A stretch of DNA of 5,047 nucleotides from Methanobacteriota archaeon (GTDB lineage Archaea; Thermoplasmatota; Thermoplasmata; RBG-16-68-12). Below are positions 1 to 4,581 of the stretch, one piece after another (position 1 is the first letter of the stretch; every line of letters starts with the position of its first letter). A program made the position numbers and the translations under genes. The stretch covers positions 1 through 5,047 of the forward strand of contig VBME01000047.1 of assembly GCA_005878995.1 (NCBI GenBank), given 5' to 3'. The notes below the pieces were generated by a model. It searched no databases. It was not told the origin of the DNA and saw only the letters and a list, made by a program, of their open reading frames with translations.

Positions 1-1
1 C

Positions 2-442
2 TCGGACGCGCTCCCACCGCCTCTCGTCGAAACGACGACCACGAAGGACCACGTCGACCGGGACATCGATGAACTCCTCGAGAGCCTGAGCGAGGTCGAG
101 GCGACCGCGGTGCGGGAATCGCAAGTGATTGAAGGGACCCGCCCGCCGATGGGTTCCGGCGGACTCAGCGCGAGCGAGGTCGCGGCGCGCAAGGCGCGTA
201 TCTCGGCGCGGCAGAAATTCCTCGGGCGATTCGTGACGGGCCCCGGGATTGTGGCGGCGACGGTCCTCGGGATCTCGGGCATCATGCTCCTCGGTGCCGG
301 TGACAGGGGCTTCGACGAGACGAATTTCCGGCTGAATACGCAGCTCATCTTGGGGATTGGATACAGCTGGCTTGGGATCGGCGCGTACATCGCGACGACG
401 ATCGCAGCTCTCGTGAGTTCCAGAGACGGTGGCAAGAAGTAA
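2..442 (+). CDS. Hypothetical two-helix membrane protein, C-terminal part (5' end outside window)
   Basis: The frame is open from base 2 to the TAA at 440-442, giving 146 visible residues. The GTG at 110 is a possible internal start, but the open frame upstream encodes a plausible soluble segment (a Thr run, then an acidic amphipathic helix DIDELLESLSEVEA near residues 21-34), so I treat the gene as truncated by the window edge. A linker rich in Gly and Arg/Ala follows (residues about 50-78), then two hydrophobic helices at about 80-99 and 115-138, joined by a short polar loop (DRGFDETNFR), and a charged tail ending in GGKK. The layout suggests a cytoplasmic N-terminal region anchored by a C-terminal hairpin of two membrane helices. 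I do not recognise the family and assign no function. The next gene lies 111 bp downstream behind its own promoter, so the two need not be co-transcribed. Confidence 0.75.
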   Translation, partial: SDALPPPLVETTTTKDHVDRDIDELLESLSEVEATAVRESQVIEGTRPPMGSGGLSASEVAARKARISARQKFLGRFVTGPGIVAATVLGISGIMLLGAGDRGFDETNFRLNTQLILGIGYSWLGIGAYIATTIAALVSSRDGGKK

Positions 443-500
443 TCAGGGTGGATTTGGGGTTCCCGGTTTGAAATTCTCAAAAGAAGACCCGTCGGGGATG

Positions 501-510
501 TATTTAAATA
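501..510 (+). promoter_or_regulatory. Archaeal TATA box for the 77-residue membrane protein gene
   Basis: The sequence TATTTAAATA is a clear A/T island in a GC-rich background and matches the archaeal TATA consensus. With the usual spacing of about 26 bp from box centre to start site, transcription should begin near 530-532, leaving a leader of about 22 nt before the ATG at 554 that includes the GGGAG at 539-543. Confidence 0.7.
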
Positions 511-538
511 GACCTTGTTGCCATCGCGCCTACGTCAA

Positions 539-543
539 GGGAG
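539..543 (+). promoter_or_regulatory. Ribosome binding site that decides the start at 554
   Basis: GGGAG, within AAGGGAGAGAAGG, lies 10 bases before the ATG at 554. The alternative TTG start at 515 lies upstream of the predicted transcription start and has no such site, so the ATG is preferred. Confidence 0.55.
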
Positions 544-553
544 AGAAGGCGCG

Positions 554-787
554 ATGATTACAACCGTAGTCACGGTCACGTCAACGTTTCTCGCTGGGAC
601 GTTCGGCGCAGCCGCGGTGGCCTCCCTCATCCTCTTCCTGATCATGCGCGAGCTGACAAGCGCCCACGCGGAGGAGACCGGAAGCCCGCGTTCGAGGATT
701 CTCTCCCACACGCTGCTGGTCCCCATCGCGCCGCTTCTTGTCGCGTTCGCCTTCATCGTCGCGGTGAAGGTCCTCGAAGTGCTGTAG
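554..787 (+). CDS. Small two-helix membrane protein (77 aa), unknown function
   Basis: The ATG at 554 is preceded by a purine-rich ribosome binding site and lies about 45 bp downstream of a strong TATA box, so this small gene is well supported by its signals. The N-terminus is a Thr/Val-rich stretch (MITTVVTVTSTF) leading straight into a first membrane helix at about residues 9-31. A polar loop follows (about 32-50, with RELTSAHAEETGSPRSR), then a second helix at about 53-76, ending almost at the C-terminus (VKVLEVL). There is no signal-peptide cleavage motif and no Cys. By the positive-inside rule the basic loop RSR is likely cytoplasmic, so both termini may be outside; this is inference. 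I cannot name a family. It could be a small subunit or regulator of a membrane complex, but the neighbours do not point to one. Confidence 0.7.
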   Translation: MITTVVTVTSTFLAGTFGAAAVASLILFLIMRELTSAHAEETGSPRSRILSHTLLVPIAPLLVAFAFIVAVKVLEVL

Positions 788-920
788 GCCCAGGGCCGCG
801 TATCTCTTATCCACTCCGAGGCCGCGGAGCGCGGTCTTCAAGTAGCGGCTGCCGTGTCCCTCGGTCAGTCGTGGCGAGCTTCGAGAACGACCCGACTGCG
901 GTGTTCGTCCAAGGAGGCGC
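788..920 (+). other. Intergenic region upstream of the TMEM175-like gene
   Basis: No gene is supported in these 133 bp. TATCTCTTAT at 801-810 is a weak TATA-like stretch that would imply a leader of about 85-90 nt. CTCCG at 814-818 and CGGAG at 825-829 could form a small hairpin just after it. The channel gene may instead be transcribed by read-through from the TATA box at 501-510. Confidence 0.3.
913..917 (+). promoter_or_regulatory. Ribosome binding site for the TMEM175-like gene
   Basis: GGAGG, within AAGGAGGCGC, directly precedes the ATG at 921 with a 3-base spacer after the core. The spacing is short but the match to the anti-Shine-Dalgarno sequence is strong, and it supports this start. 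Confidence 0.55.
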
Positions 921-1574
921 ATGGAGCCGTCGCTGAGCGACCGGCGTCCTCGTCCGCGCATCGAGACGCTCGCGGACCTCATCTTCGGGCTCTCCCTCTC
1001 GATTGGGGCGATCGGGCTGATCGCGGACGCGCCGGTCAGCTCGGGGGAAATCAACAGCCACATCCTCGCGTTCGGCTTCACCTTCCTCGTTCTCATCACG
1101 GCCTGGATCATCTACACCACCTACATGTCCGTGCTCCCTGCGGAGACGAAGTCGGTCATGTTCCTCAACGTCGCGCTCCTTCTCCTTGTCGCGCTCGTCC
1201 CGTACTTGCTGAACAGCGTGGAGCTCGTCAACCCAGCATTGAGCCCCGCTGAATCGTCTGCCTTGCGGAACTACTCGTCAACCCTGTTCACCGTGGACCT
1301 CGCGGGGATCATGGTGATTCTGGCGGCCTTTGCTCATGTGATTAGTTTGGAGGAGAAGAAGCTCGTCGCGCGGGACCTGGCCGAACTGTTCCGCAACGGG
1401 AGAAACCGGTTGGTGGTCTTGGCGGTCTTGGTGGCCGTCTCGATCGCGCCCCAATTCTGGGAATGGACCCTCCTTGGGGTCCCCACCCGGCTGTACGTGT
1501 GGTACGTCCCTCTGGTTTCGTACTGGGTCGGGAGGGTGCTCCGGCCAGCGAGCCGGACATACCGGCGATCGTGA
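921..1574 (+). CDS. TMEM175/DUF1211-family membrane protein (putative potassium channel)
   Basis: Prokaryotic TMEM175 proteins are six-helix subunits of about 200 residues that assemble into potassium-permeable channels. This 217-residue protein fits that size and has six hydrophobic segments at about 20-35, 47-71, 79-98, 122-142, 163-181 and 189-208. The N-terminus carries a recognisable form of the family's R-x-E-x-FSD motif: R13, E15 and D19 are kept, but FSD reads LAD (17-19), followed by the typical LIFGLSLSIGAI first helix. The second helix keeps the family's Trp (W62) in TFLVLITAWIIYTTYM, where the following His of many homologues is absent. The third keeps the pattern N83, L-rich, then P94. 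A conserved-looking basic loop (EEKKLVARDLAELFRNGRNR, 144-163) joins helices 4 and 5. Family membership is inferred from these motifs; channel function and selectivity are not shown by the sequence. It is convergent with the toxin gene downstream. Confidence 0.72.
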   Translation: MEPSLSDRRPRPRIETLADLIFGLSLSIGAIGLIADAPVSSGEINSHILAFGFTFLVLITAWIIYTTYMSVLPAETKSVMFLNVALLLLVALVPYLLNSVELVNPALSPAESSALRNYSSTLFTVDLAGIMVILAAFAHVISLEEKKLVARDLAELFRNGRNRLVVLAVLVAVSIAPQFWEWTLLGVPTRLYVWYVPLVSYWVGRVLRPASRTYRRS

Positions 1575-1580
1575 CCGAGT

Positions 1581-1597
1581 ACTTCCGTAGGGGAAGT
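1581..1597. repeat. Short inverted repeat at a convergent gene junction
   Basis: ACTTCC at 1581-1586 and GGAAGT at 1592-1597 form a perfect 6-bp stem with a 5-base loop. It lies 7 bp after the TMEM175-like stop. No T-run follows on either strand, so it is not a typical archaeal terminator, although both converging transcripts must end near here. Confidence 0.4.
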
Positions 1598-1613
1598 TCA
1601 TCCGCTGCCGCTT

Positions 1614-1624
1614 CCCCGAAGGGG
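1614..1624. repeat. GC hairpin CCCC-GAA-GGGG between convergent genes
   Basis: CCCC at 1614-1617 and GGGG at 1621-1624 enclose a 3-base loop. The site lies 21 bp beyond the toxin stop codon. It may help end or protect both 3' ends, but no T-rich tract accompanies it. Confidence 0.3.
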
Positions 1625-1645
1625 CCGGCTGCCATCCGCGTTCAT

Positions 1646-1954
1646 CTATCGATATCCAAACAGGCGCTCGTATTCCCTGTGGGAGAGGATTTCGAGGATC
1701 ATTACGACGACGCCGGTCGCTGGATGGCCCTGCACGGTGTAGATTCCGCGAAACGCAAGCGGGAGCTCGGATCGCCAAGCGTTCGTCAACCTCGTCGTAA
1801 AGCCCGATCGCGTCGCGAGGCCCGCCGGAATCCTGCTTTTCGGGATCTGGTCGCCTGCGAAGGGGTCTCCATTTAGCCGGTGTGTCCACCACGCGAGCTT
1901 CTTCCTTTGCTTGGGTTCAAGAAACGACTCAGCCGCTACCGCGCGAGGTCCCAT
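1646..1954 (-). CDS. RelE/ParE-superfamily toxin of a type II toxin-antitoxin pair (start uncertain, possibly frameshifted)
   Basis: RelE-type toxins are small ribosome-dependent mRNA endonucleases neutralised by a co-expressed antitoxin. From the ATG at 1954 this frame gives 102 residues. The middle and end carry the hallmarks of an archaeal RelE-like group: a basic helix (KQRKKLAWWTHRL), the turn GDPFAGDQIPKSRIP, a core strand NAWRSELPLAFRGIYTV, a hydrophobic strand GVVVMILEILSH and the C-terminal EYERLFGYR, with basic and Tyr residues suited to RNA cleavage. The N-terminus is unusual. The family begins with a beta strand, and strand-like residues (NVRAVL) lie just upstream of ATG 1954 in the same frame, where no ATG, GTG or TTG exists back to the antitoxin stop. 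An ATG at 1971-1969 is out of frame and would read MFAVLMGPRAV only if two bases of a CGCGCG run (1961-1966) were removed. The gene follows its antitoxin by 37 bp (20 bp from the other ATG) and is surely co-transcribed with it. Family assignment is fairly sure; exact start and activity are not. Confidence 0.72.
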   Translation of the reverse strand: MGPRAVAAESFLEPKQRKKLAWWTHRLNGDPFAGDQIPKSRIPAGLATRSGFTTRLTNAWRSELPLAFRGIYTVQGHPATGVVVMILEILSHREYERLFGYR

Positions 1955-1991
1955 GAGGACCGCGCGAACATTGAACCGGGGCAGCTCACCC

Positions 1992-2267
1992 TCACCGCCT
2001 CTCCCATCTCGCTGTGGCCTTCCAGAAGTCGGGATTCTCGTTGAAAACCCACATGACGCCTTTCGAGCCCTCAGCGACGCATCCGAGTCGTTTGTAGTGT
2101 TCAATCGCCATCCGGAGGGTCGGATGCATGACCTTACGCGGGAGGAGCTCCTTAATGCGGTTCAAGCTGACAGGCTTGCTTTGTCTCCGGAGGACGGACT
2201 CCACCATCTCCAGGGTCTGGAGTGTCGGACCTTTCCGGGTCGGGGCGCTCTCCCTCGAACCGCGCAT
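1992..2267 (-). CDS. Winged helix-turn-helix antitoxin, partner of the RelE-like toxin
   Basis: This 91-residue protein has a compact winged-helix pattern: helix 1 at about 15-28 (TLQTLEMVESVLRR), helix 2 at 35-42 (LNRIKELL), a likely recognition helix at 48-62 (HPTLRMAIEHYKRLG), and a beta wing at 64-76 (VAEGSKGVMWVFN) followed by a short basic tail. The RKVMHPTLRMAIEHYKRLG...EGSKGVMWV pattern resembles small archaeal winged-helix proteins encoded next to RelE-like toxins. It precedes the toxin gene, the usual order that lets the antitoxin accumulate first, and probably both binds the toxin and represses the shared promoter. The ATG at 2267-2265 is chosen because the TATA element lies about 24 bp upstream, so the mRNA would be leaderless or nearly so; no ribosome binding site is seen. 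That it is the antitoxin is inferred from neighbourhood and fold. Confidence 0.75.
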   Translation of the reverse strand: MRGSRESAPTRKGPTLQTLEMVESVLRRQSKPVSLNRIKELLPRKVMHPTLRMAIEHYKRLGCVAEGSKGVMWVFNENPDFWKATARWERR

Positions 2268-2272
2268 GCATC

Positions 2273-2286
2273 AGGTATGAATACCT
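2273..2286. promoter_or_regulatory. Palindromic operator candidate at the antitoxin promoter
   Basis: AGGTAT (2273-2278) and ATACCT (2281-2286) form a perfect inverted repeat with a 2-base centre. It sits between the TATA element and the antitoxin start, where a bound repressor would block transcription initiation. Binding by the winged-helix antitoxin is inference. Confidence 0.5.
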
Positions 2287-2295
2287 ATAGTATAT
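2286..2295 (-). promoter_or_regulatory. TATA box of the toxin-antitoxin operon
   Basis: On the minus strand this reads ATATACTATA, the most A/T-rich stretch in the region, centred about 24 bp upstream of the antitoxin ATG. That spacing predicts transcription starting at or within a few bases of the start codon, giving a leaderless mRNA. It gives the pair a promoter separate from the upstream protease gene, whose stop lies about 35 bp away. Confidence 0.6.
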
Positions 2296-2303
2296 GAATG
2301 CGT

Positions 2304-2311
2304 ACCTAGGT
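2304..2311. promoter_or_regulatory. Second palindrome upstream of the TATA box
   Basis: ACCTAGGT is a perfect 8-bp palindrome. It shares the hexamer TACCTA (2303-2308) with the first palindrome (2282-2287), 21 bp apart, which is two helical turns. The two sites bracket the TATA box, so this may be a second operator half. Confidence 0.35.
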
Positions 2312-2328
2312 TCGTCGACACCAAACTG

Positions 2329-3186
2329 TCAACCGAACCAGAGAAAAGGCGCGACGAGGTACAGGATCACATTCCCGAGGCTGTGGCTCACGATGACGCC
2401 CCAGAGGTTCTTCGTCTTGAGCACCACGATGCCGTAGAACAACCCGACCGCGAAGACGAAGACGAGGTCGATGCCGTTGAGGAAGAAGATGTGGAGCGAC
2501 GCGAAGATTGCGGTCACGTACAGGAGGCCGGCCCGTTCCCCGAGGCCCTCGACCGCGCGCTTCAGGAGGATTGCCCGGAAGATGAGTTCTTCCGATAGGC
2601 CGGTCGCAAAGAAGATTGCGAGCCCTCCTAGGACGAGGTTGCCCAACGTAATCCCGGGAACCCATTTCTGAGACGGCGGGAGCCTGAGGATGAAGAACTC
2701 GAGGAGCCCGAGGGGGATCCCCGTCATCGCGACCGCGGTCTGCTGCGGGATGTCGATCCACCGCTCGAACCGCAGCCCGAGATCGCGGGGCCGAAGCCCC
2801 TGCACGTAGGCGACCGTCGCGACGGACACGAGGAGGGGCACGCTCACGAGCGCGAGCCACGGGAGCGTGTTCAGCGGGTTCGTCTCCGGGGGGGTGACGA
2901 ATGGATATCGAGGTACGGCGAGGGAGAACACGCGAACGAGGGAGGCGAGGCTCGCCGCGACGACGAGGGCCGCGAGGGTCGCGTCCTTCGACTGCAGGAG
3001 GACGGAGAGGAACATGAGGGTGAAGATGAGGAGGATGTGGAGGCCGAGGCCGATCGACTGGAACGAGCCGCCGGGGATCGCGATGAACGTCTCCGCGACG
3101 ATGACCGCCGCGAGGTACGCGAGGAGGATCGTCCATCGGGACGCCGTAGCTGAGTCGATCCGGGCCGTGGCCGCGACGGTCGCCAT
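2329..3186 (-). CDS. CPBP-family intramembrane metalloprotease (Abi/Rce1-like)
   Basis: CPBP proteins are multi-pass membrane proteases related to eukaryotic Rce1; in prokaryotes some process small peptides or confer self-immunity to bacteriocin-like peptides. This 285-residue protein has all three family motifs: EExxxR as E199, E200, R204; FxxxH as F228 and H232; and HxxxN as H268 and N272. These Glu and His residues form the membrane-embedded active site, so the enzyme should be active. About eight hydrophobic segments are visible, at about 18-37, 47-64, 69-90, 108-128, 152-167, 180-197, 219-236 and 239-256, with a last helix near 262-284 that runs almost to the C-terminus. The ATG at 3186 is only 3 bp after the flippase stop codon, so translation is probably coupled and the two genes form one operon. 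The substrate is unknown; the neighbourhood suggests an envelope function. No sign of truncation or decay. Confidence 0.88.
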   Translation of the reverse strand: MATVAATARIDSATASRWTILLAYLAAVIVAETFIAIPGGSFQSIGLGLHILLIFTLMFLSVLLQSKDATLAALVVAASLASLVRVFSLAVPRYPFVTPPETNPLNTLPWLALVSVPLLVSVATVAYVQGLRPRDLGLRFERWIDIPQQTAVAMTGIPLGLLEFFILRLPPSQKWVPGITLGNLVLGGLAIFFATGLSEELIFRAILLKRAVEGLGERAGLLYVTAIFASLHIFFLNGIDLVFVFAVGLFYGIVVLKTKNLWGVIVSHSLGNVILYLVAPFLWFG

Positions 3187-3189
3187 CGC

Positions 3190-4536
3190 TCACTCCAGAG
3201 GTGGCGCGAGGATGGGTTCGGTCGGGATCGCCTCGAACGACTCGCGGGCGACATAGTACAGGTATGGGGTCGCCACGGCTTGGCCCAGGACGGTCGCATA
3301 CGCAAGCCCGTCGATCCCGAAGTCCGGATTCTGGAGGAGGACGTACCCGAGGCCGAGCGTGATGACCGTCGTGATGGCGGCCGCCACGATGAGCGGCAGC
3401 GTGCGCTTCCGGATGCGGACACGCGTGCCGAGGATTGAGTTCAGGAACACCGGGATCGAGGCGAACGTCAGGATGCGGAGCGGCGTGATCGCCTCGCGCG
3501 CGTACAAGGGGTCACCGAACAACCGCAGCATTGTTTCCGAGAACGCGAACATCACGCCGATCGCGGGAAGGAGGAGACCGAGGCTGAGGAGCGTGGCTCT
3601 CCGCTCCGCGTCGCGCCGATCCGTATCCGCGTGGGACGCCTCCGCGTAGAACGAGGTGAACACCGCGCCCGGGATGATGAACAGGAGGCCCGCGACGATT
3701 GAAGCGACGTAGAAGTACGCGGCGTTGGTCGGACCAGCGTTGCTCCCGAGCACCACATAGATTAACGGGAGGGGGAGAGACGAAGCCCCCGCGCCGATCA
3801 CGGCCGCGACGTAGTTGCCCAGGGAGAACCGCAACATGGGTCGGATTGCCTGAATTCGGAGCTGGGGCCGCGGCACGTACCCGGGGAGCGCCCGCGGCAG
3901 GAGCGCGAAACCGAGGACCAGGACGCTCACGCTCCACGCAAGCGTCAGGGAGAGGAACACCCCCGCGCGGCCCGAGAGGACCGAGACGATGATCAGCGCG
4001 AAGTAGATTTTCAAGAGGGCGAAGGTTGTGTTCCGCCATGTCTGCAGATCGGCTCGGCGAACCGCGATCGCGGCCTGATCCAAGATCGGTGCGACGCCCA
4101 GGGTGACCGTGCAGACGACGATCGTGAGGACGTACAGCGGATCCCGTAGGACGAACGAAAGTTCTGGGAGGAAGACCGGAACACCGACGACGAGGAAGAT
4201 GACGCTGAGACCGAGGCACAGGAGCCCCGTGACGGTGAGCGCGGTGTTCACGAGGGCTCCCTTGTCCTCGGCCTCCGGAAGGTAGCGGACGAGCCCGGTG
4301 CCTTGCCCCAACAGCCCCAGGGAAGCGAGGAAGCTGAGCGTGGCGAACAACGTGATGGCCGCACCGATGTCCACGGTTTGGTATCGGTTCGAGAGGACGA
4401 TCCAGAAGAAGAAGCCGAGTCCGTTGCCGACGACGGAGGTGATCATCAGGAAGAATGCGTTGCGGTAGAGCGGACTCGAGGCCCGGTCCCACGCGCGCCC
4501 GACGAGCCGCACCATTCGATCGCGCGCGTCCTCCAT
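3190..4536 (-). CDS. Wzx/MOP-superfamily polysaccharide flippase-like membrane protein
   Basis: Members of this superfamily move lipid-linked oligosaccharides across the membrane for glycan, S-layer glycoprotein or exopolysaccharide assembly. The 448-residue length and 12 or more hydrophobic segments fit. The N-terminal part is typical: NAFFLMITSVVGNGLGF (26-42) for helix 1, the loop SNRYQTVDIGAA (49-60), and SLGLLGQGTGLVRYLP (72-87) after helix 2. A second half begins near RPMLRFSLGNYVAAVIGAG (232-250) and again follows the family pattern, with TNAAYFYVASIVAGLLFIIPGA (270-291) and the basic loop HADTDRRDAERRA (302-314). The C-terminal tail is short and cytoplasm-like. The ATG at 4536 has no clear ribosome binding site, and no alternative start is found upstream in frame near it. 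It lies 45 bp after the ABC ATPase stop and 3 bp before the protease start. No glycosyltransferases are in view, so the transported glycan is unknown; a role in envelope glycan export is inference from the family. Confidence 0.83.
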   Translation of the reverse strand: MEDARDRMVRLVGRAWDRASSPLYRNAFFLMITSVVGNGLGFFFWIVLSNRYQTVDIGAAITLFATLSFLASLGLLGQGTGLVRYLPEAEDKGALVNTALTVTGLLCLGLSVIFLVVGVPVFLPELSFVLRDPLYVLTIVVCTVTLGVAPILDQAAIAVRRADLQTWRNTTFALLKIYFALIIVSVLSGRAGVFLSLTLAWSVSVLVLGFALLPRALPGYVPRPQLRIQAIRPMLRFSLGNYVAAVIGAGASSLPLPLIYVVLGSNAGPTNAAYFYVASIVAGLLFIIPGAVFTSFYAEASHADTDRRDAERRATLLSLGLLLPAIGVMFAFSETMLRLFGDPLYAREAITPLRILTFASIPVFLNSILGTRVRIRKRTLPLIVAAAITTVITLGLGYVLLQNPDFGIDGLAYATVLGQAVATPYLYYVARESFEAIPTEPILAPPLE

Positions 4537-4581
4537 GGGGCGTCCGGCGTCGCATTTCTTGGGCCGTGATAAGGCTTTGGC

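Noticed and set aside
443..500. T-containing stretch after the first gene as a terminator
   Set aside because: Only runs of three T bases are present, too short to call a terminator with confidence.
515..553. TTG at 515 as start of the small membrane protein, giving 90 residues
   Set aside because: It lies upstream of the transcription start predicted from the TATA box, and the ATG at 554 has a ribosome binding site.
581..1111. Minus-strand open frame across the small protein and channel genes
   Set aside because: Composition is low in hydrophobic order and very rich in Arg and Ser; it covers two genes with good start signals on the other strand.
1955..2104. N-terminal extension of the toxin frame back to a TTG at 2104
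   Set aside because: The added 50 residues overlap the antitoxin gene out of frame and have a polar, Arg/Ser/Gly-rich composition unlike a RelE domain.
1911..2297. Plus-strand open frame antisense to the toxin-antitoxin pair
   Set aside because: No ribosome binding site or domain pattern, and the opposite strand has a promoter and recognisable protein families.
2306..3193. Long minus-strand open frame of 295 codons overlapping the protease gene
   Set aside because: It is an out-of-frame shadow, extremely rich in Arg and Pro as expected from GC-rich codons read in the wrong frame, while the overlapping frame carries all CPBP motifs.
4566..4574. CTTATC on the minus strand as a promoter for the flippase gene
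   Set aside because: A single weak A/T match about 30 bp upstream of the ATG, overlapped by a same-strand gene that could supply transcription; not enough to call.
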